This document shows, piece by piece, positions 1 to 7,946 of a DNA stretch of 55,050 bases. The translations under genes were made by a program, and so were the position numbers. Location of the stretch: the NCBI RefSeq assembly GCF_000741645.1, contig NZ_JGZD01000010.1, positions 12 to 55,061 of the forward strand. The letters run 5' to 3'. The notes under the pieces were generated by a model, which saw only the letters and a program-made list of their open reading frames with translations, made no database searches and was not told the origin of the DNA. The DNA is from Bifidobacterium minimum (GTDB lineage: Bacteria; Actinomycetota; Actinomycetes; Actinomycetales; Bifidobacteriaceae). Each line of letters begins with the position of its first letter. Position 1 is the stretch's first letter.

Positions 1-197
1 AGGCGTACGGCTCTCACCCGCTTGGAGAACGGGATGATCGGCTTGGCAATGGCATCGGCATACCGCGGATCCTCATGCAGCCAACGTTCCAAACACTGAC
101 GGGTGGGATAACCCAGATGCTCCGCGACCTGCTGGGTCGTCATATCAGTGGAGAAATACAACTCCACGGCACGACCACGCTCCTCTTGACTGAACAT
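1..197 (-). mobile_element. IS3-type transposase OrfA, N-terminal part (runs off the window)
   Basis: Reading leftward from an ATG at 197, the frame stays open to the window edge and encodes about 65 residues. It begins MFSQEERGRAVELYF, followed by a helix-turn-helix stretch with TTQQVAEHLGYPTRQCLERW. This resembles the DNA-binding OrfA of IS3-family elements, which is normally followed by an OrfB integrase made by frameshifting. Only the 5' end is present, so I cannot tell whether the element is intact. The terminal region would lie at about 198-247, where the plus strand ends in CA as expected for an IS3 tip. This is inferred, because the other end is outside the window. Confidence 0.6.
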
Positions 198-247
198 AGA
201 ATCCTCTCGTTCAATCTCCAAGAAAACGTCCGCAGCCCCTAACGTCA

Positions 248-1592
248 GGTTTTTTGCGCAAATTGGTTGGTGCTTGTTGAGGTGGTGGAGCATGGCTTGT
301 CACCTGTGTACGATTTCAGTCGCCAGAACATTAACCGCTCTAGAAAAGCAGGCGACAGAACCATGCCCGATACGATCATACAAGTCAACCAACCCATGTT
401 CGAGACCCAATTGGATCGCATGGTCACCCAGAAGGTCAACGAGATCCTTGGGCCGGATGCCGGACGCTTCAGGCCGACGAGATCACCGGTGCCGCACGCT
501 ACGAGCGCTCCGGTTCCAGGAAGGCGTATCGGGCCGGTCATTACGGGCGAAATCCGACCGTCAAGGCCGGGAAAATGACCGTGAGGGTACCCAAGCTCAA
601 GGGGGCGGTCTTCGAGTCGGCGGTCATCGAACGCTACCGACGCCGGGAGGAGTCGGTCGAGGAAGCCCTGATCGACATGTACCTGGCGGGCGTGTCCACC
701 CGCCGCGTCGACGACATCTCCCAGGCGCTGTGGGGAGCGCGGATGCCGTCGCAGACCCTGTCGGACAAGCTCAGGAAGGTCTACGGGGACATCGACGCCT
801 GGCGTGAACGCCCGCTGTCCCAGGCCTACCCGTATGTGTTCATGGACGGGGTGTGGCACAAGCGTTCGTGGGGTGGCGCCGTGGAGAACGTGAGCATACT
901 GGTCGCGATCGGCATCGGGTCGGACGGGCACCGGGAGGTGATCGGCGTGGCCGAGGGCATGAAGGAGGATTCGACCAGCTGGAACAGCTTCGTCTCCTCG
1001 CTCATCTCTCGTGGGCTTACCGGCGTGCGCCTGGTGACCGGAGACCGGTGCGCCGGACTGGTGAACACCGTCAGTGAACTCCTGCCACAGGCCCGCTACC
1101 AGCGGTGCATGGTGCATTTCATGCGCGGGCGTGCTCGCCAGGGCCGGCCCACGGCACACCCGATGGGCCGCCGACGCGCTCAAAGCGATCCTCGCCATGG
1201 AGTCACGCGAATCGGCGTTGGCCAAGGCCGAACAGGTCGCCTCCGAGATGGAGGAGCGGAAACTCAGGCAAGCCGCCAGGTGCCTGCGCGAAGGCATCAA
1301 CGAAACCACCACGTACCTGCCGGACGACTATCCCGTCGAGCATCGTCGGCGTATCCGCACCACCGACATGATTCGGACGGTTGAACCGGGAGATCCGACG
1401 TCGAACCCGCGTCGTGGGCGCTTTCCCCGATGGTGGGAGCGCGTTGATGCCCGTCACCGCCAGGATCCGCTACGTCACCGGCAACGACTGGTCCACCCGC
1501 CGCTGCCTGGACATGTCCCGACTCGGCGACACCATACAGGAAGCGAACTGAAAACGCACACAGGAGACAAAACCCAAAGTGCGCAAGAACTC
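248..1592 (+). mobile_element. IS256-family insertion sequence (about 1.35 kb)
   Basis: The element is bounded by imperfect terminal inverted repeats. The left end contains TTGCGCAAATTGG (254-266) and the right end, read in reverse, contains TTGCGCACTTTGG (1586-1574). A second matching block, CACCTGTGTACGATTTCAG at 301-319, corresponds in reverse to CTCCTGTGTGCGTTTTCAG near the transposase stop. The left arm carries about 27 extra bases between the two blocks. The length suits an IS256 element. I see no obvious 8-bp target duplication, so the exact tips are uncertain by a few bases. The single transposase gene inside is broken. Confidence 0.65.
363..1551 (+). pseudogene. IS256-family transposase, disrupted by several frameshifts
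   Basis: The reading starts at ATG 363 (MPDTIIQVNQPMFETQLD) and must change frame three times to follow the family. It shifts near 470 into the frame reading ADEITGAARYERSGSRKAYR, near 1130 into the frame reading WAADALKAILAMESRES, and near 1375 into the frame reading RLNREIRRRTRVVGAFP. It ends at TGA 1551. Recognisable IS256 features are the first catalytic Asp in VFMDGVWHKR, the second in VTGDRCAGL, and the C-terminal RTTDMI-RLNRE block. Each disruption lies in otherwise well-conserved coding sequence, so the copy should not make active transposase unless some shifts are sequencing errors. Confidence 0.8.
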
Positions 1593-1724
1593 GGGCACTA
1601 CCCTTATATGCCCCTCTCAAGCCGCATACGGTAACGGGGTACCATGAACATCGTGAAATCGCTGCACACCGGATCCGAACATAGGCGGTGCGCGTGGTGC
1701 GTGATGGTGCTGCGTGACGTCTTG

Positions 1725-1781
1725 CGTGATGACGTGATGACGTGATGATCTGATACGTGGCGATGATGCGTGGCGATGATG
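1725..1781. repeat. Short tandem repeats upstream of the glycosylase-like gene
   Basis: Two micro-arrays lie between the IS256 end and the next gene. The octamer CGTGATGA occurs three times in a row at 1725-1748, and the 13-mer CGTGGCGATGATG occurs twice at 1756-1781. Related TGATG-rich sequence extends from about 1690. The rest of 1593-1842 shows no coding potential that I trust. Confidence 0.75.
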
Positions 1782-1842
1782 GCGTTGTGTGAGGGTGTCA
1801 TGAGATGGCTCCGCGCGATAACGCCAAAGGTTGGAGATGGTC

Positions 1843-2205
1843 ATGAGACTATGGCATGAATCGTTGATCCCGCGGTTGCCCCGGGCCCAGTTGCTGGGCC
1901 AGCACCGCGAGATCGCCGCCTTGCGCGGCAATGGGTGGGGACGTCGCCACGCGACCGTCAATTACGTGTTCACCCACTCGCCGTATCTTCTGTATCGATT
2001 CCATGTCCTGGTGATGGACGAGATGCACGCACGGGGATACCGGCCCAACGAACGTTGGTACGATCCGCTGTATCGTGGCACGTCCTGCGAGCCGTATGTG
2101 GAGCTCACCCCTTGCGACATCTCCACCCCGATTTATCCGGAGCACGATGACCGTTATCTGCGTGAATGCCTTGACAACCTGGCGGGCAAGGGCATCGTGT
2201 TGTGA
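1843..2205 (+). CDS. Pyrimidine dimer DNA glycosylase-like protein (Pyr_excise / TIGR02328-type)
   Basis: This 120-residue protein begins MRLWHESLIPRLPRAQLLGQ and continues through HREIAALRGNGWG and HATVNYVF. The N-terminus matches a small family related to phage T4 endonuclease V, which excises UV-induced pyrimidine dimers from DNA. The Glu in HREI corresponds in position to the catalytic Glu of T4 endonuclease V. The second half has short motifs (YRGTSCEPYVELTPCD) I cannot assign. ATG 1843 is chosen because GGAG lies 7 bases upstream and the family starts MRLW; an in-frame TTG at 1831 is less likely. The gene is isolated between an IS element and a truncated foreign gene, so it is probably horizontally acquired. 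Repair activity is inferred from family only. Confidence 0.7.
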   Translation: MRLWHESLIPRLPRAQLLGQHREIAALRGNGWGRRHATVNYVFTHSPYLLYRFHVLVMDEMHARGYRPNERWYDPLYRGTSCEPYVELTPCDISTPIYPEHDDRYLRECLDNLAGKGIVL

Positions 2206-2212
2206 TGCCGGC

Positions 2213-2445
2213 GCCGCCGATAAAAAAGATACTAATGCTGAGGCAAGCTTCATCCAGTACCGGTCCAGAAAGACGGTCGATACAACTCCCGCAGATGTGA
2301 ATGAAGCGAGAATAATATTGGCCCACATTATTTGGGATGATAAACCAGCGAGAATGTCTGCTTGCTTCTCTTGAATTTTATGTGACCACATCACACGACC
2401 GAAAGTATTCCGCACTGAATCTTCTAGAATCTGAAACTTGTTCAT
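2213..2445 (-). pseudogene. SLATT-like two-TM effector protein, N-terminal fragment
   Basis: From ATG 2445, preceded by an AGGGG ribosome-binding site, the frame encodes MNKFQILEDSVRNTFGRVMW, then SHKIQEKQADIL, and then two hydrophobic segments around residues 38-55 and 60-77. The SHKIQEKQADI block followed by two membrane helices is typical of SLATT-type proteins. These are predicted pore-forming effectors often linked to nucleotide-signalling or reverse-transcriptase-linked defence systems. Similarity ends at about 2213, eight bases beyond the stop of the convergent glycosylase gene. Past that point the frame only reads antisense to that gene. The C-terminal cytoplasmic part and any partner gene are missing. 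Composition is clearly AT-richer than the flanks. Family assignment is from memory of the motif, not from a search. Confidence 0.55.
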
Positions 2446-2940
2446 CAAGAAACCCCTGTATAAACGCGGATCTATTATGGAATCATAATCTTCTGGAGTA
2501 TGGACCAGTGCGGCCTCTCTATTTTCATTGATAAAATATTAATGAATTTTACTACGTAATAGTTCTAGTATTTTATTGATTCGCTCATTTTTATTTTTGA
2601 TTTGAGAATTTCTACAACAATGGATTCTAGTAACTATCAAGGAAGCACCCGGCTTTTACACAGGTCAACAAGCAATACGTTTGAATAGTTTTTGACGCGC
2701 CATCACTCATTGCACGAAAATATCAATTCAAAAATGTTTTTGCGTCAACACTGCTGTACATGATGACAATGAACTAATCACACATCTGCTACTGGCTCAT
2801 ACAGCCTTCTATATTTTTTGATTGATCGTACAAATATTTGCTCAAATACATATACCATATTCGTGCACTCTGAGACTTCTGTCGTCAACCTAATTTTCTA
2901 CTTGCTCTACACCCCAAGTAGTCGTATTCAGAAGTGTTCG
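2446..2940. other. AT-rich intergenic stretch, no gene recognised
   Basis: About 500 bases of markedly AT-rich sequence separate the SLATT fragment from the decayed sequence near 3000. It must contain the promoter and leader of the SLATT-like gene on the minus strand. I see no open frame with recognisable protein similarity and no clear RNA structure. The composition contrast with neighbouring DNA suggests acquisition from a lower-GC source. Confidence 0.6.
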
Positions 2941-3230
2941 CTATTTTCCAAAAAACCTTTTCCAAAATCCTTTGGGACCTGCATTACCCTCAGCGTTGTT
3001 CTCAATCATCGGATCTGCATCCTGCGCTTCCGCATCCCGACCTCAGACGCCCCGGCCGCCGAGGGCCACACCCCGGAGGACGACCATGCAGTCAGGTAGG
3101 AAGCGACATCGTCGCGGCCAGCTCTTACAAGCCCGCTCGTCACGATCAGCGTCGCATCAGCGATGAAGCAGAGCGCCCGCATAGCCAGTGTTGCAAACGG
3201 GATCTTCAGTGAAAGCACGATCGACAGCAC
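2941..3230 (-). pseudogene. Possible decayed gene (hydrophobic segment plus a C-terminal tail)
   Basis: Two minus-strand frames look like pieces of one gene. One runs from about 3230 to 3006 and begins with a hydrophobic stretch, LSIVLSLKIPFATLAM, that could be a membrane helix. The other ends at TAG 2941 with a tail reading GPKGFWKRFFGK, a Lys/Phe-rich ending common in bacterial membrane-associated proteins. The two overlap near 3006-3042 in different frames, as expected after a frameshift. Upstream of 3230 a further frame reads SHAPNYLLVFA before a stop. I do not recognise the family, and the sequence may be noncoding. Confidence 0.25.
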
Positions 3231-3401
3231 GGCTCACGCGAAAACCAGCAGATAGTTGGGGCATGGGACGGCTTGACGATCATCGCATTCCACGCAAGCG
3301 TATCGCAGCCTGAACGCCTGGACGAGGCCGCCGACGGACCGGACGCCGCGAGGTCTGCAGCCATCATGTCCAATCATGTACAGAAGGGTAATTACGGAGA
3401 G

Positions 3402-3438
3402 AAACAAAAGCCCCGGAATCGCTGAAATTCCGGGGCTT
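3402..3438 (-). terminator. Rho-independent terminator of tRNA-Arg
   Basis: A 12-bp perfect stem, AAGCCCCGGAAT pairing with ATTCCGGGGCTT, has a 7-base loop. On the minus strand it is followed by a T-rich tract (plus-strand AAACAAAA just before 3410). It lies directly downstream of the tRNA gene. Confidence 0.85.
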
Positions 3439-3444
3439 CACAGG

Positions 3445-3518
3445 TGCGCCAGACAGGATTCGAACCTGCAACCTGCTGATCCGTAGTCAGCTGCTCTAAT
3501 CCATTGGGCTACTGGCGC
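3445..3518 (-). tRNA. tRNA-Arg (anticodon ACG)
   Basis: The 74-nt gene folds as a standard cloverleaf. The acceptor arm is GCGCCAG pairing with CTGGCGC, the anticodon loop is CTACGGA with anticodon ACG, and the T-loop is GGTTCGAATCC, with A as discriminator. No CCA is encoded. ACG is read as ICG and decodes CGU/CGC/CGA Arg codons. The 3' end faces the accessory region at 1-3400, the usual orientation when a tRNA gene serves as an integration site. Confidence 0.95.
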
Positions 3519-3628
3519 ATGTCGCTTACTCCGACGGCCGCAAGGCCATCGTTTTCGGCAACTTGAACAGAATACCGCGCGGTTCACGACCACGCAAACT
3601 GGCGTGTCGTTGGCGCGCGACGAAGCAT

Positions 3629-4969
3629 CTAGGCGAGACGTCGACCGCGCTGCTGCCGTTCCGAGGCGAGAATCAGCGTGGGATCCGCCCCCTGCCTGAC
3701 GCACTCCTCCCCCACGACGACCTTCGCCACGTCGTCGCGCTGGGGAAGATCGAACATCGTCCCCTCCAGGACATGCTCGATAATCGCCCTCAGCCCGCGC
3801 GCCCCCGTGCCCGAATCCACCGCCGAATGGGCGATGGCCCGCAGCGCCTCGGGCGTGAAGACGAGCTCCGCCCCGTCCATCGCGACGAGCCTCTCGTACT
3901 GCTTGGTGAGGGCGTCGACGGGTTCCGTAAGCACCCGCACCAAGTCGTCCTCGTCAAGATCGTGAAGCGTGGTGATGACGGGAAGACGCCCGATGAACTC
4001 GGGAAGCAGCCCGAAATCGGCGAGATCATCCGCCCTCGCATGCGAGAGAAGGTCATGCTCGTCAAGGGGGTCGTTTCTCCACGTCGACGTAAAGCCACTG
4101 GTATGGGCTCCCAGACGCCGTTCGATGATGTCGGCGAGGCCCACGAACGCGCCTCCGCAGATGAAGAGGATCCCGGAAGTGTCGATTTTCACCGTCTCCT
4201 GCTCGCGGTGCTTGCGCGTGCCCTCCACGGGAACGCTGGCCGTGGTGCCCTCGATGATCTTGAGTAGCGCCTGCTGCACCCCCTCGCCGCTCACATCGCG
4301 GGTTATGGACGTGTTCTCGCCGCTTTTGCGGGCGATCTTGTCGATCTCGTCGATGTAGATGATGCCGTGCTGGGCCATCTCCACGTCGCCGTCAGCCGCC
4401 TGCACAAGCCTCTGAAGCACCGTCTCGACGTCGTCGCCGACGTATCCCGCCTCCGTGAGCGTCGTGGCGTCCGTCATGGCGAAGGGCACGTCCATCGCCG
4501 ATGCGAGCGTTTTGGCCAGATACGTCTTGCCCACGCCCGTGGGACCCATCATGAGGATGTTGGACTTGTCCACCCGCACGTGCGCCATGGTCTCATCGCC
4601 CGCCGGATTCCCGGCGTCCTGACCCCGCCCGCGCGAGCGGACATGCAGTGTCGACGCGGCGTCCATCATGTCCATGTTGACGCGCTTGTAATGGTTGCGC
4701 ACCGCGACGGCCAGAGTCCTTTTGGCGGCGTCCTGACCGACGACGTATCGGTCGAGATGCCTTTTGACGGTTGCAGGGGACGGAAGAGGCACGATGCCTC
4801 CCGCCGCGTCCTTGCGGGCCTCCTCCGAGATGATCTCGACGCACAGGTTGATGCACTCGTCGCAGATCGCGGCGCTCGGCCCCGTGACCAGCTTGCGGAC
4901 CTGATGCTCGGATTTGCCGCAGAAGGTGCACCGTGGGGAATCCTCGTTGTAACTCACCACTTCACCCAT
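3629..4969 (-). CDS. clpX: ATP-dependent Clp protease ATP-binding subunit ClpX
   Basis: This 446-residue AAA+ unfoldase recognises substrates and threads them into ClpP. The N-terminal zinc-binding domain has Cys14, Cys17, Cys36 and Cys39. Walker A (GPTGVGKT) is near residue 141, Walker B with the acidic pair (IIYIDEID) near 203, the pore loop (GYVGDD) near 180, and sensor motifs ([12 protein letters not shown] and TGARGLR) follow. The ClpP-docking loop, normally I/L-G-F, reads S-G-F at residues 291-293. A 20-25 residue insertion rich in Arg/Gly (around residues 105-130) precedes Walker A. ATG 4969 has an AAAGGA ribosome-binding site 7 bases upstream, and that site is itself tandemly duplicated. 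The gene lies downstream of clpP1-clpP2 on the same strand, separated from them by a hairpin. Confidence 0.97.
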   Translation of the reverse strand: MGEVVSYNEDSPRCTFCGKSEHQVRKLVTGPSAAICDECINLCVEIISEEARKDAAGGIVPLPSPATVKRHLDRYVVGQDAAKRTLAVAVRNHYKRVNMDMMDAASTLHVRSRGRGQDAGNPAGDETMAHVRVDKSNILMMGPTGVGKTYLAKTLASAMDVPFAMTDATTLTEAGYVGDDVETVLQRLVQAADGDVEMAQHGIIYIDEIDKIARKSGENTSITRDVSGEGVQQALLKIIEGTTASVPVEGTRKHREQETVKIDTSGILFICGGAFVGLADIIERRLGAHTSGFTSTWRNDPLDEHDLLSHARADDLADFGLLPEFIGRLPVITTLHDLDEDDLVRVLTEPVDALTKQYERLVAMDGAELVFTPEALRAIAHSAVDSGTGARGLRAIIEHVLEGTMFDLPQRDDVAKVVVGEECVRQGADPTLILASERQQRGRRLA

Positions 4970-4971
4970 GA

Positions 4972-5001
4972 ATGGTCCTTTCGCATATGGTCCTTTCGCA
5001 T
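4972..5001 (-). repeat. Tandem duplication of the clpX ribosome-binding region
   Basis: The 15-mer ATGGTCCTTTCGCAT occurs twice back to back (4972-4986 and 4987-5001). Each copy holds AAAGGA on the minus strand. The proximal copy sits 7 bases from the clpX start and the distal one 22 bases away. Confidence 0.9.
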
Positions 5002-5038
5002 GATCGGCCCATCACCTATGACGACACCCCCGGCGACG

Positions 5039-5065
5039 ATGCCCCCGGTTATGCGCCGGGGGCAT
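5039..5065 (-). terminator. Hairpin downstream of clpP2
   Basis: A perfect 10-bp stem, ATGCCCCCGG with CCGGGGGCAT, and a 7-base loop lie 43 bases past the clpP2 stop. There is no U-run, so it could be a terminator, an attenuator before clpX, or an mRNA-stabilising hairpin. Confidence 0.55.
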
Positions 5066-5107
5066 GGAGCGCGACGACACCGATGCGGGATCGATGGACG
5101 CGCGGGA

Positions 5108-5779
5108 CTACTTGCGCGGCCCCAGCACCTCGTCGACGATGCCGTACTCCTTGGCCTGCGGGGCGGTGAGGAAGGTGTCGACCTCGATGTCCTTGCGAAC
5201 GCGCTCGACGTCCTGCCCGGTGTGCTTGGCCAGAGTGTCCTCCAGCCATTCGCGCATCCTCAGCATCTCCCTGGCCTGGAGCTCGATCTCGGTGGCCTTG
5301 CCGAATCCCTGGTCGATGGCCGGCTGGTGGATCAGCACCCTGGCGTTGGGGAGGATCAGCCTCTTGCCCTCGGCCCCCGCGGCGAGCACGACGGCTGCCG
5401 CCGACGCGGCCTGACCCAGGCAGACCGTCTGCACGTCGGGCTTGATGTACTGCATCGTGTCGTAGATCGCGGTCATCGCGGTCATGGAACCGCCGGGCGA
5501 ATTGATGTACATCATCACGTCGCGGTCGGGATCCTGGCTTTCCAGAACCAGCAGCTGCGCCATGATGTCGTCGGCGGACGTGTCGTCCACCTGGACCCCC
5601 ATGAAGATGATGCGGTCCTCGAACAGCTTCGTGTACGGGTCCTGCGTCTTCATGCCGTAGGGCGTCTTCTCGGCGAACTGCGGCAGAACGTACCTGTTCT
5701 GGGCCTGGACGCCCGATCTCCACGATGGTCCGGCCAGCCGCTGGGCACGGGCCACGAAACGCGCTTCCTCACTTGCCAT
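5108..5779 (-). CDS. clpP2: ATP-dependent Clp protease proteolytic subunit ClpP2
   Basis: This 223-residue serine peptidase belongs to the ClpP barrel. The core begins at DPYTKLFEDRIIFMG and shows YINSPGG, catalytic Ser126 in GQAASAA, catalytic His151 in VLIHQP, and a candidate catalytic Asp in EVDTFL. Compared with the paralogue encoded upstream it has an N-terminal extension of about 30 residues, which may include a processed propeptide, as in other actinobacterial ClpP2 proteins. The start at ATG 5779 lies only 2 bases past the clpP1 stop, so the two genes are almost certainly co-transcribed and translationally coupled. Actinobacterial ClpP1 and ClpP2 usually form a mixed tetradecamer that works with ClpX or ClpC. 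Confidence 0.95.
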   Translation of the reverse strand: MASEEARFVARAQRLAGPSWRSGVQAQNRYVLPQFAEKTPYGMKTQDPYTKLFEDRIIFMGVQVDDTSADDIMAQLLVLESQDPDRDVMMYINSPGGSMTAMTAIYDTMQYIKPDVQTVCLGQAASAAAVVLAAGAEGKRLILPNARVLIHQPAIDQGFGKATEIELQAREMLRMREWLEDTLAKHTGQDVERVRKDIEVDTFLTAPQAKEYGIVDEVLGPRK

Positions 5780-5781
5780 GC

Positions 5782-6423
5782 TCACTCCCCCTGCTTCCTG
5801 GTGCCCATCGTCTCCGGCGTCGTCACGATGCGATCCACGAAACCGTACTCCAACGCCTGCTGGGCGGTGAACCAGTGATCGTACTCGTTGTCGCGGTAGA
5901 TCTCCTCGACCGTGTGTCCGGTCTGCTGGGCTGTAAGCTCCGACAACGTCTTCTTCATGTCCATGATCAGCTCGGCGTTGATGCGCACGTCGGTGGCCGT
6001 TCCCCCGACCCCGCCGGAGGGCTGGTGCATGAGCACGCGGGCGTGGGACGTGATGAAGCGCTTGCCCGGCGTGCCGGAGCTCAGCAGGAACTGTCCCATG
6101 GACGCCGCCATGCCCACGGCGACCGTCGCCACGTCGGGCTCGATCAGCTGCATGGTGTCGTATATGGCCATGCCCGCGGTGATGGAGCCTCCCGGCGAGT
6201 TGATGTACAGCCAGATGTCCTTCGTGGGATCCTCGGCCGCAAGCATAAGCATCTGCGCGCAGATGACGTTGGCGTTGTCGTCCTTGACTTCGGAGCCCAG
6301 CCAGATGATGCGCTCCCTGAGCAGCCGCGTGAAGATGGGATCGGCCGGCGCCGGTCCCTCGCCCTCGGCCATCACTGGCCGGGACGCCCGGGACGGTGTG
6401 GATGTCAGAATATCTGCCACCAT
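5782..6423 (-). CDS. clpP1: ATP-dependent Clp protease proteolytic subunit ClpP1
   Basis: This 213-residue paralogue of the downstream gene contains YINSPGG, catalytic Ser108 in GMAASMGQ and His133 in VLMHQP. The first 25-30 residues are variable and may be a propeptide. ATG 6423 has AAGGAG only 2 bases away, so an adjacent in-frame GTG at 6420 with 5-base spacing may be the true start; Met18 is a third possibility. The CLC-type channel gene ends 32 bases upstream on the same strand with no visible terminator, so part of clpP transcription may read through from it. ClgR, encoded near 50 kb, is the expected activator, but I could not see a clear ClgR box here. Confidence 0.95.
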   Translation of the reverse strand: MVADILTSTPSRASRPVMAEGEGPAPADPIFTRLLRERIIWLGSEVKDDNANVICAQMLMLAAEDPTKDIWLYINSPGGSITAGMAIYDTMQLIEPDVATVAVGMAASMGQFLLSSGTPGKRFITSHARVLMHQPSGGVGGTATDVRINAELIMDMKKTLSELTAQQTGHTVEEIYRDNEYDHWFTAQQALEYGFVDRIVTTPETMGTRKQGE

Positions 6424-6455
6424 GTCTCCTTATCGATATGTCGTTTCCTTGAACA

Positions 6456-7781
6456 TTACCGCTCCGAAGAGACCGCAGCCGTCCCGTTGCGCTCAATGCG
6501 CAACAGCCGGGGCTCCACGCAGTGCGCGACCATGGACGACACGGCCACCGCAAGACCCACCGGCACCACCAGCGACATCGGCGCATTGACCAGCTCGAAC
6601 ACCAGACACATGGCCATCAGCGGGGCCTTCTGGGAGGCCGCGAGCAGTGCGGCACCCCCCATGACGGCGCAGGCGGCGAGCGAGTCCCCGGGCATCACCA
6701 TGATCCAGCCGCACCCCAGCAGCGTCCCCAGGGCCATGCCCAACGCGATGCCGGGTTGGAGGACGCCGCCCGACGCGCCCGAGCGAAGCGTGAGCAGCGT
6801 CACCACGGCCTTGGCCAGAAACGTCAGCGCGGCGGTCGCCGCCACGACCCCCACGGGCGAGGTCATCGACGTCAGCGACAGCGTCAGCTGGGCGGAGGCC
6901 CTGCCGTTGCCCATGACCTGCGGGACGACCAGCGCCACAAGACCCGTCACCACGGCGGCGGCGGGCATCATCCACAGGATGTCCGACCCGGTGGGCCTGT
7001 TGCCCGTGGCGATCGCCGACGCCCTGCGGAAAAGCGCCCCCGCCAGCCCGAAGACCATCCCGGCCACGAGGGAGAAGATGAGTATGGTCGGCGTGTATGC
7101 CGTCGACAGACCCGCCACGTCGTAGAACACATGCCGTCCCTTGATGAGGGACGCGACGAAGGCCGCCACCACCGAGGCCCCCAGAGCCACCGCAGCGGTG
7201 GTGACGGACGCGCCGACGACCAGTATCTCGGTGACGAAGAACAGCCCGGCCAGCGGCGCGTCATACACGCCGGCGAGTCCCGCCGCGGCGGCGACCGCGA
7301 CGATGATCCGCCGGTCATGCTCCGACACGGGGACCACGCGACCGAACCACTGCCCCATCAGAGCGCCCAGTTCGCGCGGCGCCACCTCACGGCCGATGGA
7401 CGAACCGCATCCGACGATCATGATCTGCAGAAGGACGTGGACGATCGTCTGCCACCATGGCATCGGCGTTCCGGACACCGCCTTCGAGACGGAGGGAACC
7501 GGCCGCGACCGTGTCCTCAGAAGCCACCAGACGATGGCAGCGATAACCGATCCGACGACGACCGAAAGGATGCGTCGGACGGGATCCGTCTCGAACGGCC
7601 CCGGCTGCGTCGAAGTCTCGACGAATCCCAAAGCGAGCTTCTCGATGCCATACAGAAGAAGCGACAGCAGGCCCGCGCCGACGCCGACCACGGCACCGAG
7701 AACGACCACGACGCACAGATACATGGCGAAGCGCCGCGGCGACAACGATTCGGGATCATCCGTGGCGGACTCGGTGGACAT
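6456..7781 (-). CDS. CLC-family chloride channel / H+ antiporter-like membrane protein
   Basis: This 441-residue polytopic protein has about ten or more hydrophobic helices. CLC hallmarks are GSSIGREVAPRELGA, where the Glu of GRE corresponds to the gating glutamate, and GASGGVLQPG, equivalent to the GxFxP filter motif. The usual GSGIP motif carrying the chloride-coordinating Ser is not evident at its expected place before GRE, where the sequence reads VPSVSKAVSG. The selectivity may therefore differ (chloride, fluoride or another anion). There are no C-terminal CBS domains. ATG 7781 is preceded by AAGGAG with 8-base spacing. The gene lies between tig and the clpP pair, and its physiological role (pH or anion homeostasis) is inferred. 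Confidence 0.85.
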   Translation of the reverse strand: MSTESATDDPESLSPRRFAMYLCVVVVLGAVVGVGAGLLSLLLYGIEKLALGFVETSTQPGPFETDPVRRILSVVVGSVIAAIVWWLLRTRSRPVPSVSKAVSGTPMPWWQTIVHVLLQIMIVGCGSSIGREVAPRELGALMGQWFGRVVPVSEHDRRIIVAVAAAAGLAGVYDAPLAGLFFVTEILVVGASVTTAAVALGASVVAAFVASLIKGRHVFYDVAGLSTAYTPTILIFSLVAGMVFGLAGALFRRASAIATGNRPTGSDILWMMPAAAVVTGLVALVVPQVMGNGRASAQLTLSLTSMTSPVGVVAATAALTFLAKAVVTLLTLRSGASGGVLQPGIALGMALGTLLGCGWIMVMPGDSLAACAVMGGAALLAASQKAPLMAMCLVFELVNAPMSLVVPVGLAVAVSSMVAHCVEPRLLRIERNGTAAVSSER

Positions 7782-7946
7782 GCGTGGCGCTCCTTACCTG
7801 GACACGGACATCAGGGCCGGCGTGGATACGCCCTCGGCCCGGACGGGAGGTCATCCGGGCCGAGACCGTTCCGGACAACCGCCGTTCGGACGAGGACCTC
7901 CTCTTTCCCATGTGGCCGTCTCTTTCCCATGGTCAGCATAGAACAG

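Noticed and set aside
2446..2940. Reverse transcriptase or retron partner for the SLATT fragment
   Set aside because: No YXDD-type motif or long open frame is present upstream; any partner would have been on the deleted downstream side.
3006..3230. Assignment of the decayed hydrophobic frame to a CD225/dispanin-type protein
   Set aside because: Only a short NYLLVFA-like stretch suggests it and the rest does not fit, so no family is claimed.
5780..6586. In-frame upstream extension of clpP2 to a 492-residue protein
   Set aside because: The extension only reads clpP1 in another frame; the ClpP2 start at 5779 with coupling to clpP1 is a far better explanation.
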